Assembly (NCBI GenBank): GCA_038025085.1
Contig: CM076146.1
Location: forward strand, 14,687,001 to 14,751,000
Source: Tetragonia tetragonoides
Lineage: Eukaryota > Streptophyta > Magnoliopsida > Caryophyllales > Aizoaceae
Length of the DNA: 64,000 nt
Reading direction: 5' to 3'
Part shown: positions 35,759-48,200 of the stretch, one piece after another
Layout of the letters: each line of letters opens with the position of its first letter
How positions within the stretch are numbered: position 1 is the first letter of the stretch
Program-made: the position numbers and the translations under genes
Notes under the pieces: model-generated
Databases searched by the model: none
The model's input: the letters and a program-made list of their open reading frames with translations, nothing else
Told to the model about the DNA's origin: nothing

Positions 35759-35796
<38 letters not shown>
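35759..35796 (+). repeat. Poly(A) run in the chromovirus leader
   Basis: 38 uninterrupted A between the upstream ORF and gag. The two lysine-rich frames that cross it are artefacts of the run. It may mark the tail of an inserted processed sequence, but no clear flanking duplication was seen. Confidence 0.9.
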
Positions 35797-35797
<1 letters not shown>

Positions 35798-36113
35798 GTT
35801 ATCAAATCAATTGTGAGCCAAAGGCTAAGCATGTATTATATGCGATTAAATTCATTGTTTATTGCCCTACTAAAATAGTATGGAGCCTTGATATAAGCAT
35901 TGTGAATGTTATTGCTTATTATACGTGTGAGACCAATGTGTCTAATTTGTTATCGCATATCGAACTATTATGCATGAGAACTGAGAACTATTCAAAGCAA
36001 GTATGTTGCTTAGACCTACAATGTAAGGTCGATTATTGAATCTTATATGCTATTTGCTAAATGTCAAGAGATAGGTTTCAATTATAACCTATATCTTTGA
36101 ATTAGACCTCGAT

Positions 36114-37362
36114 TTGGGTCAAATGTGTCAATTTGCTGAAATGGTGATCAACCATTGCTCTTTTATGTCTCAGATTTTTAGAATGCCAACCAACGACCAA
36201 TTTGCGAGACTAGAAGTAGGCCTCACTAATGTGGTCGAGCACATTACGCGCCAACTGGAGCGCCAGGAGCAATACCACAATGCACAAAATCCTAAAACGC
36301 GTAATTTTAAGGATTTCGATGCGCTCAAGCCTCCTACATTTGAGGGTGACTCTGAGCCAACCAAGTTGAAAAACTAGATAACCGAGTTCGAGAAACTGTT
36401 TAGGGCGACTAATCGGCCCAATAACATGAAGGTCAACTCTGCTACCTACTACCTTAAGGGTGAAGCGAACAAGTGGTGGAGCGATGTGGGCACTGATTTG
36501 CTTGCCATTGAAGAATACGGATGGGACAAATACAAGGAGTCCATTCATGAGAGGTTCTATCCCAAAGTTGTTCATCGTCTGAAGCAACGAGAATTCGAGA
36601 ACATTTGCCAAGGGAAGCTATCTGTCACCGAATACGCAACAAAATTCAACGAGCTTGCTGTTTTTGCACCTAACTTGGTGACGACCGAAGATGAGCGTAT
36701 TGAAAGGTTCGAGGATGGTTTGAAGTGGGATATTCAGCGCTTTGTCGTAGGACACTCACAAACATTCCAAGGTTTGTACGAGAAGGCCTTGAACCAGGAA
36801 CGTGTCCTAGAGCGTCGTGATTCGCTGCTTGGCAAAGAACAAGCGTGACGAAGGAAGTTCTTCCTATTAGAATGGTGTAGACAAGAGGTCGAGGCCCAAC
36901 AACAATCACAACAACCAAGGTGGTAATCAGAACCACAATGGGAACAGAATTTCTGACTCGAATAATCATAGAGCTACGATCTTAGATAGGAGGAATACGC
37001 CATGTACTCGCTGCAACAATACGCATCCTGGCAAGAATTGTCGTGGCAACGTGATTCAATGCTACGAGTGCAACAGTAAGCCTGGTCACAAAGATTCTGA
37101 ATGCTGGAGTCGTGGTAAGAACGACAATGGTCAGAACTGCGATAACAACTACAATCGTGGTGGAAATGGAAATGGTAATCACGAAAATGGTGGTAACTAC
37201 CTGGAAAATAGATGTTACAACAATAAGAACCGCAACAATTCTGTTGCTCCTGCCACGAATAATCAAGCATTACTTCCAGCACCTTCCAACCCCGCGCCGA
37301 ACAACAACAACAACAACAATAGAGGGGGTAAACGGAAGGGTCTATGTGCTGAACCGCAATGA
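36114..37362 (+). pseudogene. Chromovirus gag (capsid and nucleocapsid)
   Basis: Begins near 36180 (MPTNDQFARLEVGL). The capsid core is clear: FDALKPPTFEGDSEP, then a TAG at 36375-36377 where the family has Trp, ITEFEKLFRA, YYLKGEANKWW, and YPKVVHRLKQREFENI with QGKLSVTEY. A stop at 36846 and a shift lead to an Asn-rich nucleocapsid with two zinc knuckles, CTRCNNTHPGKNC and CYECNSKPGHKDSEC; spacing departs slightly from CX2CX4HX4C in both. It ends in a G run (about 37324) where the frame slips into the protease. It would package element RNA. Confidence 0.9.
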
Positions 37363-37363
37363 A

Positions 37364-40300
37364 GCTGAGGCGAACCCGAATGTGATCGCTTGTACTTTTC
37401 TCGTTAACTCTCAACCTGCTTTTCTTTTGTTTGATAGTGGTGCATCGCATTCTTTTCTTTCTAAGAGCTTTGCTTCGAAAATAGGTTTAGAACCTATCAC
37501 TGTGTATAGTGCAAACATTATGATGCCTGATGGGTCGAATGTTAGTTGTAAAGCGGTTGTACGAAAAGTGTTCGATTAGTATAGCTGGTTCCGATTTGCC
37601 TGCGTACTTGATTCAGTTTGAGTTTAAGGAATTTGACGTATTTTTGCGAATGGATTGGTTAGCCAAGTAAAGGGCTAAGATTGAGTGTTTTGACCAACGT
37701 TTGTCGTTACAAGGACCGAAGGGTAGAAGAATTACCCATCGAAAAGTCGTGGTCAAGCCGAAGTTGAAAGTGGTAGAGATAATGAAAGCAATGGAGTGTA
37801 TGACTAAGGGTGAAGCGATTTACCTATGTCATGTAGTGGATACAATTCGAGAGGTTGTAGTTTTGCGACCTATTTCAGTTATTTCGGAATACGCTGACGT
37901 CTTTCCAGACGAGATTCCCGGAATGCCTGTGCATTGCATAATCGACTTTACGATCGACTTAGCTCCAGGTTCTGGTCCGATCTCGAAAGCACCTTATCGT
38001 ATGGCTCTTGCTGAGATGGAAGAATTGAAGACGCAACTTGAGGAATTACTGGAGAAGGGATACATATGTCGTAGTGTATCGCCTTGGGGTGCTCCTGTTC
38101 TGTTTGTGCATAGGAAGGACGGTAGTATGAGGTTGTGTATCAACTACCGCGAGTTGAACAAGATTACGATCAAGAATCGATATCCAATTCCTAGGATTGA
38201 CGATCTATTCGACCAACTACGTGGAGTGACTTTTTTCTCAAAGATCGACTTACGTTCAGGATACCATCAACTGAGGATCTCCGAGCCTGACATTGCAAAG
38301 ACCGCGTTTAGGATGAGGTATGGACACTACAAGTTCACTATTATGCCTTTTGGGTTGACGAACGCACCTGCAAAATTTATGGATTTGATGAACCGTACGT
38401 TCCAGCCTTATCTCGATCAGTTCATAGTTGTCTTGATTGACGATATTTTGGTCTACTCGAAGAATGCTGCTGAGCACGAGAAACACTTACGGACCGTTTT
38501 GGAGATTTTGCGACAACATCAATTGTACACCAAGTTGTCGAAATGCGAGTTTTGTTTAGAAACTGTTTCTTTCTTAAGACACGTGGTGTCTAAGAATGGA
38601 GTTGTTGTTGACCCGGAAAAGATACGAGCTGTGATGGACTGGTCTGCACCAACGAGCGTGACTGAGGTTCGAAGTTTTCTTGGGTTATCTAGCTACTTTT
38701 GTAGGTTTGTGGAAGGAATATCAAAGATAGTACAGCCTATGACAAACTTGATGAATAAGATGATGAAGTTCGTGTGGTTTGAGAAGTGTGAAGCTTCTTT
38801 TCAAGAGTTGAAGAAACGACTTACAAGTACACCGATTCTGACCTTGCCCTCGGAAACTGAAGAATATGAGGTCTATTGTGACGCGTCTAAGCATGGCTTA
38901 GGTTGTGTTTTGATGCAACATGGTAAGGTAGTGGCTTATGCCTCAACACCACTGAAGAAGCACGAGGAGGACTACCCTACTCACTACTTAGAGCTCGCTG
39001 CTGTCGTATTTGCCCTGAACATTTGGTGACAATATCTCTATGGTGCTGCTGTAAAGATGTTTACGGATCACAAAAGTCTCAAGTACATTTTCACGCAAAG
39101 GGAGTTGAAGATGCGACAAAGGAGATGGCTAGAGTTATAGACGGAGTACGACATCGATATCCAGTATCACGAAGGAAAAGCTAACGTGCTAGCTGACGCT
39201 TTGAGTAGAAAGACTCGTCATACGCTGAATACTGCTTCAGTACTTCCGAAGGAGATCATTCGTGACTTACAGAGTCTTGACGTGGAGATTATGCTGAAAG
39301 GCGACGTTACATGTACCTTAGCGCATATAACAGTTCGACCAACTTTACTCGACAAGATCAAGAGCAAATAGAATTCAGACGAGGATCTTCAGCGGATTCT
39401 ATGCTATAAGGACGAGGGTAGATCCGATGACTTTTCTACTAGTCAAGACGGTGTCTTGAGATTTTGTGATCGTGTTTGTGTGCCGAATGACCCGGATGTC
39501 AAGAGTCAGATTGTAGGTGAAGCTCACAATACTCCTTATTCTGTGCATCCTGGTGGAGACAAGCTCTACAAAGATCTTCGCCAAGTATTTTGGTGGAAGG
39601 AAATGAAACAAGATGTCGCTGAGTTCGTGGCTAAGTGTTTGACGTGCCAGAAGGTCAAGATCGAGCACAAGAGACCTGTGGAATAATACAATCGCTTGAA
39701 GATCCTACTTGAAAATGGAATTCAATTTCGATTCACTTTGTCATGGGTTTACCCTTGATACAGAAGAAGAACAATGCTATTTGGGTTGTCGTGGATCATT
39801 TGAAAAAATTTACGAGATTCATCCCAATGAATAACACTTGGGAAATGGAGAAGCTAGCTGACGCTTATGTCTAGGAAGTCATGAGACTTCATGGTGTCTC
39901 AGAAGATATCGTTTCGGATAGAGATTCAATATTTCTATCACATTTCTGGCAGAAATTACAAGAAACTTTTGGAAGCAAATTGAAGTTCAGTACTGCTTTA
40001 CATCCCGCGACAGATGCTCAGACTGAAAAGACGATTCAGACTTTGGAGGATATGCTACGAGTGTGTGCTCTCGAGTATCAAGGCTCGTGGGATACACACA
40101 TTCCATTGATCGATTTTTCTTACAACAATAGTTATCAATATTGATCGAGCACCATATCAAGCATTGTATGGTAAGAAGTGTAGATCGCTTGTTTTTGGAA
40201 CAACATTAGTGAAACTGCAGTTTTGGGACCTGAAATGATCTAGCAGACCGTCGGTATGGTCAAAGTGATTCAAGCAAAGATGCGTAGTGCACAAGATCGC

Positions 40301-40787
40301 CAGAAATTGTACGCTGATAGAGGTCGTAGGCCTGAAGAGTTTGAGGTGGGAAGCAAGGTACTTTATTTTACGAGTATCTCCTACCAAAGGTGTCATGCGT
40401 TTTGGTCGTAAGGGGAAGTTGAGTCCTCGTTACATTGGACCTTACGAGATCCTGGAAAGGATTGGTAATGTTGCTTATCGACTAGCCTTACCTGTGGAAC
40501 TTGAGAAAGTCCATAGTGTGTTTCATGTCTTCCAGTTGAAGCGTTACGTACATGATCCAACTCATGTCGTTCAACCTGAAACGATCGAACTTGACGAAAT
40601 TTTGACTTATGAAGAGCGTCCTATCAATATTGTGGATCGCCAAAATCGCACGACTCGAACAAAGACCGTTCCGATTGTCAAAGTCGTTTGGTCACGACAT
40701 GATCAAGAAAAAGCAACATGGGAAGCTGAATCCATGATGCGCGAGAAGTATCCAGACCTCTTTATCGAAGGTACCAGTCCCACTTGA
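37364..40787 (+). pseudogene. Chromovirus pol (protease, RT, RNase H, integrase, chromodomain)
   Basis: Protease LLFDSGASHSF at about 37424. RT from 37701: [16 protein letters not shown] (the usual YIDD is LIDD, 38433-38444). RNase [15 protein letters not shown], with TGA at 39027-39029 (CGA to TGA fits), TAG at 39138-39140, and the end VLADALSRK. A further TAG is at 39369-39371. Integrase zinc site HPGGDKLYKDL with CLTCQK; core IVSDRDSIFLSHFW and HPATDAQTEKTIQ. The first catalytic Asp of the core reads His (ISIHFVMG) and two compensating shifts lie at 39690-40280. The C-terminus (SPRYIGPYEIL) runs into a chromodomain (IVKVVWSRHDQEKATWEAE), which in this lineage directs integration toward heterochromatin. 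It is non-functional. Confidence 0.93.
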
Positions 40788-41044
40788 GTTTCGGGACGAA
40801 ACTCCTTTTAAGGAGGGTAGAATGTCACGCCTCGAAATTTTGTGTTTTGCGTGTTTTGTTTATCGCTTTGCACCAACTGCATGTTCAAGTATTGCATGTT
40901 GCATTGCTAATCAACTTAGAATCACGATCGTACTTTCTCATCCTGCATATGTTAGAGTCCTAAACTTTGTTATATACCTTCGTATGGGTAAACTCATTTT
41001 GTTTTTCAAGTTTCGGGACGAAACTTCATTTAAGGATGATAGAA
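40788..41044 (+). other. Duplicated polypurine-tract region before the 3' LTR
   Basis: GTTTCGGGACGAAACT, a TTTAAGGA-type purine stretch and AGAATGT occur twice, at 40788-40826 and 41010-41047, exactly 222 bp apart. After the first copy comes TGTCACGCCTCG, itself like an LTR start; after the second comes the actual LTR (TGTGATACCCCC). The 220 bp between do not match the real LTR. This looks like an ancestral 3' end followed by a recombined one. Confidence 0.8.
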
Positions 41045-43914
41045 TGTGATACCCCCAATATTTTTCTATATTTATTATATTGATTTATAAGTTATAAATA
41101 GTTTCGGAAATTAAATCGTGTTTATATTCAATGATTCGATTTATTCAATTTAAGCGATGATAATATTTATTATTATTATAGAGATTTCGGGATTTATATT
41201 TATTAAATTATTGGAGTTTAATTAAATTGTTTAAATATGAATATCAATGATTCATTTGTTTCAATTAGTTTTAATTGTCAAATATATTCTGAAAATTAAC
41301 TAAAGACTTCCCTAATTCTTTCCCTTGTCTTTCTTTTACTTTGGGTCTATATAAAGAAAAAGATAAGGTAAGTAATCAGTTTGCAAAACTGATCAAAACC
41401 CTCACATACTCCCTCTCCTTCTCTCTCTCACCTAACACTATGTCTCCTCTCCTCGGCCGCCCAACTCGCCGGAAACCGCCAGCCAACTCCTCCCCTCGCC
41501 GGCGGTGAGCTTTCTCTCTCTCCTCTCTCTTTTCTCTTTCGTTTTCTCTCTCTCTTACTCACTCGCGATCTCTCTCTCTCTCTCTCTCTTTCGGGCTGTC
41601 ACGCGGTCACCACACCACCGTCGAGCTACCAGGCAGTCGTCTGGGTGGTCGCCAGCGATGGCCGGCGTCGACCGTCCCCCTCTCTCCCTCTTTCTCGTTT
41701 TCTTCTTCTCTCTTGCACACTCTCTTTCACTCTTTTCTCTCCTCTCGCCGGAGCACAGGCGGCCCCTTCACCGGCCATGGTGGTCGGTGGGTGGTGGTGA
41801 TGATGATGGGTCGGGCCATGGGCCACCATACATGGGTAGCCGTGGCCTAGACTTGGTTTTTAAGTTAGGGTTTCAATTTTTATTTTTGTAATTATTTATT
41901 TTTTATTTTCAACAGATTTAAGTTTATTGTTTATATTATTCTGCACTCATTCGGAATCGGAATTCGGATTCAAAGGCCTAGATTAGTTGAAGTATATCAA
42001 GAAATTTAATAAAAATACTCCCTCTGTCCCACAATATAAGTCGTTCTAAAAAATCGATTTTTTCCCATATTATAAGTCATTTTAGGGTTCCAACAAAGCA
42101 TTTATTATTGTTTGCCTATTCTACCCTTCTTTCACATTACCTCATTAATTACTTATTTTTTGGCTAAATACAAAGTCAAGGGGTAAACTAGTCAATTTTA
42201 ATTATTTTTGATGGAATTGAGACTATTTAATAACTTTCTTAATTCGTGTGCAAAAACCTTAAACGACCTATATTGTGTGACGGAGGGAGTATCAGATTAA
42301 TATTTTGTTACTTTTTGAATTTTCGTATTTAATAAATACTGATTCAGTAATTTTTTTTAATTAGGAACTAACGAGCAAGCGTGATTGTCTTTGGTTGTTG
42401 AAGCGTAGCTACTTTTTGGAAGCGTTTTAGTGGTAAGCGCTCATGCCTACTTTCTTTCAAAGCCCCATCAAAACTATTTTGATGTGTTATGTGCTAATTG
42501 GAAAATTATTTGTGATTTTAATGTGCAAAGCACGATTAAAATATATCGTCGTTATTATGAAGTTTATAAAGCATGTTTACTGATGTAATTATGAATTATA
42601 ATGAACATGTCGATATTATCATGTTTCGAGAATTAATTAGTTCATATGTTGGATATTGGAAAATTGTTGAATGGTGAATCGTTAGTATTATTATGCTATA
42701 TTGTACTTGCTAATTGGTATGGGTATTATTGAGTGCTAGTGAGCACCTATATATTATCGTTGAATGTATTTGGATGAATTGTGATTTTTGGATATCATAT
42801 TACCCTACCGAAGTGCTGCAAAAATTGTGCTAGATATTGTATGTCATCCTTATTGGATTATCATTGAATTAAAGCATGTTTAATTCTCATCGTATTGAAT
42901 TATTGTTATCGTCGTTATTTACTATTCATTGTCAAGAGCATGAAATGAATTACTAAGTCGTGGTCTCGTAGTACCACTAAGTCAATCAATGCAAATTGTG
43001 TGAATTGAATTAAATGAGAGTAAGACTCCTAATGGATCCCTAACTAGGAGTCATCGAGCAATCGGGATTACACCTAATGGTGTAGTTTAGGGATGCGTGA
43101 TTTCCTAGTTACTTTATGAACACCTCATTGTGTGTCTGGGATGGATCATTCCTCATTCATTAAATCCTCTAGACTCGTGTATTATACTAGAGGTAGTATG
43201 CACACTAGAGTCATTAAGTCTATGGCATGATTGTATATTTCAATGAACAGTATGGGTAATCGCTGTTTATCTATTCGCTCTCTTGCATCTCTCTAATTAA
43301 GACAGATTGTTTATGTCGTATTTTGTATGATCACTATATAAGAATTTCATGTAAATGAATGTCGTTGTGCGTATGCTTGATTACATGCTTATGTGCGTAT
43401 GCAAATGAAGTTCAATGATTCTTCTAAAACCTCAGGTAAGGTTTCCGAAATATTTTTACTGGGTACGGATGACGTTTATTCAGTTTATTTGTTTTTGTTT
43501 CTATTTTGTTTCTGTTACTTTCTTCTGTATTTTGTTTCCGTCACGGAAACCAAAGTGCAGGTTTAGTCGAGTGAGGACGTACAGCTTGGAACTTAGAGTT
43601 GGCGTCAGTTTTTAAAACTCTTTGTTTCAGTTAGATGTTAGGATTTTGGTTTGTGCCCTTTGAAGGCAAAGTTGTAATAATTGGATTAATGGACTGAAGT
43701 TCACTATTTTAGATAACTCTGATATTAATGTTTAATTCGTATTATTGTTTTAGTGCTCCTTTGATGTCTAGACTTTCTTTCTGCTTAGCATTTACTCCTT
43801 AGTGATAAATGTTGCAGTAACTACCCTTGGGTTTGTGACGGTTCAGTGGTGTCGAGTCATGTATAATGACGTCGATAGCTCCCAGAAAATCGTTGTAAAT
43901 TCAGAGGTGTTACA
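41045..43914 (+). repeat. 3' LTR of the chromovirus
   Basis: 2870 bp, TG...CA, TATATAAA at 41348-41355. It is longer than the 5' LTR chiefly because of a 272-bp Stowaway MITE; without it and its TA copy the length is 2596 bp, against 2593 bp. Confidence 0.95.
42018..42289. mobile_element. Stowaway (Tc1/mariner-type) MITE in the 3' LTR
   Basis: CTCCCTCTGTCCCACAATAT at the left is inverted at the right as ATATTGTGTGACGGAGGGAG. It is flanked by TA on both sides (42016-42017, 42290-42291). The 5' LTR has a single TA at the same position. There is no coding capacity. Confidence 0.97.
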
Positions 43915-43919
43915 TAGGA

Positions 43920-45143
43920 CCCTACACCGTATATTCTGGGACCGACTGAGTCAAGCCAACTTGGTCAGGCTTTAGCTCTAGGGCTCTGCTTGACCTGTTA
44001 CAACCCTACCAATGATTGTGTCTAGAGCTGTTAAAAGTTGACTGGACTCGTTTTTAAGGGTTCAGTCAAAATTTTCTCTATTCGAACCCATTTACAACCC
44101 GGGAAAATGAAAAAGAAAAAAGAAAAGAATTTGAGCCAAAAACCAACCCGTAAACGACTCGATCCGAACGTGAAATAATCCGATTCGTAACCCGTTGGGC
44201 CACCCGTTTGACAAGTTTAACTGTACCTACTGTAATAAAGTTCTGAAATGATTGTGAGCTTGAATTTCAGTCAAGCTAAACCAAGTTGAGCTAAGCCTTA
44301 AACATAAATTGAGTCAATACAGAGCTTTGTTACAAACTCGCCGAGCCAAACCAAATCGAATCGAGCGGATTCGGATTCGATTCAGCTCGGTTACAGTTAG
44401 ACCTGTCAATTGGGTCGGGCGGGTCGGGTTTGGATTCGGGTCATGTCGGGTTAGGGTCACTAGCGGGTCGGGTCATTTCGGGTTCGGGTTGAGAAATGCC
44501 CGACCCTGACCCAGTGTTTTCGGATTCGGGTCGGCCCACCGGGTCGAGCGACCCAATAATAGTTTTTTCGTTCGTTAATTATATAGCCTATTTGTGCGTT
44601 CAAATGGTATATTTGCAAATATATACTCTAATTTATACCTTGTATTCACTAATTACGTATTTTTTTCACGTTTTGGTATGTATATACAACTAAATGATTT
44701 TTTTTTATATTTTTTTTTTATTATTCGATAAATTGTACTTTATATTTCCGTCCATTTTAGCGTAGTTAACAACAAATTTCTTATTTTGAGAGAACAAAGA
44801 GGTAGAGAAAAAGTTAATGAAACAAAAAGAGAAGGTTTTATTTGTTTTTTAGGATATTTTAGTCGAACTTTTTGTTTATAATTACAAATTGTTATATTTT
44901 TCGGGTTGATCCACTAACGGGTTGAGTTTGACCCAAAAAACATCAGGTTAACCGAGTTCGGATCAAATCAGATTCCAAATCGGAAAATCAGTATCAAGAC
45001 TCTGAAAAAACGGGTCGAATTTTCGGATCGGGTCGAAAATTGAGTGGTCTAGACTACTAACAGCCCTACCAATAACCGCGCCTAGTAGAGTGAAGAATTC
45101 AATTTGGCTTTCTTTAAACTATTTATGGTAGGACCCTACACCG
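43920..45143. repeat. Duplicated repeat DNA upstream of MATE, with hAT-like insertions
   Basis: 44241-44370 matches 31560-31690 (AAGCTAAACCAAGTTGAGC, CTCGCCGAGCCAAAC against GCCGAGGCAAAC), and 45069-45147 matches 31732-31800 plus 43915-43933. So the DNA before the MATE TATA box is present twice in tandem. The second copy holds a GGGTCGGG-rich segment (44398-45068) with loosely inverted ends TAGACCTGTCAA and CTAACAGCCCTA; a smaller one may be 44022-44232 (TAGAGCTGTTAAA, TTTAACTGTACCTA). No clean 8-bp duplications were found, so the hAT assignment is tentative. There are no genes. Confidence 0.6.
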
Positions 45144-45150
45144 TATAAAA
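45144..45150 (+). promoter_or_regulatory. TATA box of the MATE gene
   Basis: TATAAAA 112 bp before the start codon, in CCTACACCGTATAAAAGAAAAT. Transcription would start near 45175-45185, giving a short leader of about 80 bp with no upstream ATG. The motif lies at the edge of the duplicated segment; the other copy reads GTATATTC and has lost it. Confidence 0.6.
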
Positions 45151-45261
45151 GAAAATTAAATACCATAGAATCCTCCCCATAAATCAATTAAGCGCGGCGA
45201 CGCGAAAAGAACTCCCAAAAGGAAAGAAAGAAACCGGAGAGAGAAAATCAGAAAAAAAATC

Positions 45262-48200
45262 ATGGAGGAAGGTCTGTTATTGAACAAACAAGACGAAATT
45301 CCATCACCATCATCAAATTCATATTCATGTTCATGGAGAATTATCGGAAAAGAGGTGAAGAAGGTGAGTTGGTTAGCGGGGCCCATGGTGGCTGTGGTGA
45401 TGTCACAATACATGTTACAAGTAATTTCGATGATGATGGTTGGTCATCTTGGCGAACTTTTTCTCTCTAGCACTGCTATTGCTGTTTCTCTTGCTGGTGT
45501 CACCGGTTTTAGCCTCATGGTATCATCCCCTTTCTCTCTCCTCCCTCTGTTTTTTTTCTTTTTTTCTTTTTTTTTTTTTGCTATTGAGATTTGATTTGAT
45601 TCTGGTTCTTATTGAGGTACTAATTAGTAATAAGTTGCATTGGAAAAGGGTTTGTTGTTGCATATTTTTGTTAATAGAAAAAGGGGGCTGAGTTTACGGA
45701 AACAAATATATCACTTATTATTAGGGAGATTGTATTATACATATGAAAATTCTTAGACCTTGTGTTTGACAAGATTATCTAGAGGACCAGTGTTGTTGTT
45801 ATACTAGAAGTTAGGGATGGGAGTTGGGCGGGTAAAAGTGGATACCGTCCTGCCCCCTCCCAGGTGGAGTGAGGGGGTTAAGTGGATGGTGGTGGGGCGG
45901 AGATGGGTTTGAAAGTATAAAACACAATTGGTGGTGGGGGCGGGTGTGAATTTGGCGTTGTAGTCGCCTCGTTCATCTTAATGAATTATGTTAAATCCCC
46001 AAATTTATTGAATTTAATTTAGGTTTTACCATAATTGAATTTCTCTCCTCCATACCAAATAGGCAAATTATATTAGGATCGGTACGTTATTAGTACTTAG
46101 AAATAGTCCTTTACCAAAAATTTGTGTCTATTAATTGAATTCTAGATAGGTTGGTGGATACCCTTTTGTTGGTGGATATCTACTATTTTTTTTTTTTTTT
46201 TTTTTGAGGGAAGGTGGATATCTACTTGAGACGAGTGGATTTAGATATATCTAGCCATGATAGGGGTGGGGCAGAGATGATTGGAGCATATTCATAGTGA
46301 TGCAGGGTGGATAAGGTATTTCCGCTCACACCTTGCCGCATTGCCATCCCTACAAGAGTCTATGCATGGTAGATGTGGGGTGCTTGTTATTTGAATGTAG
46401 GCTAAAATTGTTTCATTGTGTTCGTACAAAAATAAAAATAAAAAAGAAAAATAAAAATAAAAATAAAAAATAAATAAAAAGCCTTGGACAACCAAAATAC
46501 ATTATTTTAACTTCGTTTAGTTTTGCGTACGTAAGCACTTGCTCAAAACACAAAAACTTTTATAAGACGATTTTTCCGTAATTTTTGGTGAGACGAATGT
46601 CACTTTTCAATGAAATAAGGGTTACTATTCACCATAAGTGACCCCTACATTTTTAAAAAGTGATCCTAATTTCTTGTGAGTTGATCTCACATAAGACTTG
46701 TTGTGTTCAAAATTACTAATTGTGGACCCTCAAAAAAAATTATATTACTGTTGTGGACAAAGAACTCTTCAATGATCGATGTGCTAATCTTCGTGATCTC
46801 TTATTTAAAAATTTTAAATGTCCTTAATAGTGATATCATAGGTTAGTGATCTAAGATTCTTGCACAAGATCACAATAAGGCTTATTGTGATCTTCGTGAC
46901 AAAATTAATAGAGTACTACTCTATTGAATTAGAGTCATCGTAGAAACCTAAAAGGACTCGCAATGTAAACTTGTAATACTTTGCATATTTTGCAGTTTTG
47001 AGTATTTCTAATACTCTATTCGCATCCCTTTTCGTGGTTAGCTATGACTAAACCGGACATTTCACCGTTTCACTGCAGGGTGTTAGTATGGTAATGTCCA
47101 ACTAGGCTAAGCAAGCTATAGGTGGTTGCCCGATCCTTTTTGGCTTTCTCCATTTATTGAGCAAAACACAAAATAGAAAAGTAGGTCTTGAATAAGACGG
47201 TCTTATGAAGGTTGAATGTAATCATTTTTGTTTGAAAAGTAACACATTAAAACACTTTTTAGTTCAAAGGTAACATTTTTGGTTCAAAATGTAATGGTCG
47301 TCTCACAGTGAGACCGCTTCGTATATATTTTTGCCAAAAACAAAAAAAACTTTTTTTCGTGGATCAGTGTTCCTATTCAAGATCCATTAAACAAATACAA
47401 AAGGTCTCTTATGAAACCGCCTTTATAGCCAAACATGACATCAACATAACATCATGTTTGTTTGAGGCGTCTCACCTTGAGGCTGGCTCATACGAGTTTT
47501 TGTGAAACAAATAATCTCTCATGGGTTTGTTCAATCCGGAAACATTTCATGTCACTAGGAAATTTTGAGCGACAGGAAATGTCGTGCTTATCGCTTTAGG
47601 TGTAGATTAGCCATTCAACAGCGAGACTTTTAGTCCTCTACTAGACAAAGATCTGCTCTGCCAAATTCCCAAATAATGTTCTGATAGCGATGTTAACTAA
47701 TTTACTAGTAACATAAAGTCATAAACATTGCATGTGGGCCTGGTATGGTATTTTGTAGACTATGGACTTTTGTATGTTTGCTTGTGAATTTGATAAGATC
47801 ATTAGAGAGGTCACAGGTGAGGTCACTAATAAGCTATTTGATTCTTAAACAATCTTCCCTCTCTTATTTTGTTCTTTAAAAAAACTAAAGCGTCACTTCC
47901 TAATAATCGGTTGTTTATGATTTCTTTCAGCAAGAATCTCGCTTGGAATGGGACCTGGTTATTCATATTCTGTAGTACTTCGTATTAGGGATAACAGTGA
48001 GATGGATAAAGGTGGCTTATCGCCCCACGGTACACCCTAAGTTGAATATGTATGGAAGGGGCTACGTACTATGGTGGGGCGAGGATGGAATTTGAAAGTG
48101 TAAACTACTATGAGTGGTGGGATTAGTGTGGACTTTGACTTTGTAGCCGCCTCATATCCATACTTCTAGTTCATATTAATGAATTATGATAAAATCCCCA

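Larger units (their letters stand above)
31801..43914 (+). mobile_element. Complete but decayed chromovirus (Ty3/gypsy, Tekay/Del-like), 12.1 kb
   Basis: LTRs 31801-34393 and 41045-43914 begin TGTGATACCCC and end GTGTTACA. The 5-bp duplication TAGGA flanks the element (31796-31800, 43915-43919). Internal order is an extra upstream ORF, gag with zinc knuckles, protease, reverse transcriptase, RNase H, integrase and chromodomain, as in Tekay/Del chromoviruses. LTR copies differ by many substitutions (visibly about one in ten over the first 150 bp), so the insertion is old. Stops and shifts interrupt every domain. No tRNA-Met primer site follows the 5' LTR (the sequence is AAGGTTTCTTAG). It lies about 1.35 kb upstream of the MATE start codon. 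Confidence 0.95.

Noticed and set aside
35683..36039. Two overlapping lysine-rich frames
   Set aside because: Both cross the 38-base A run in the chromovirus leader; neither resembles gag.
44398..45068. Complete hAT MITE of GGGTCGGG type
   Set aside because: Ends are only loosely inverted and the flanking 8-mers do not match; kept only as a hint within the duplicated region.
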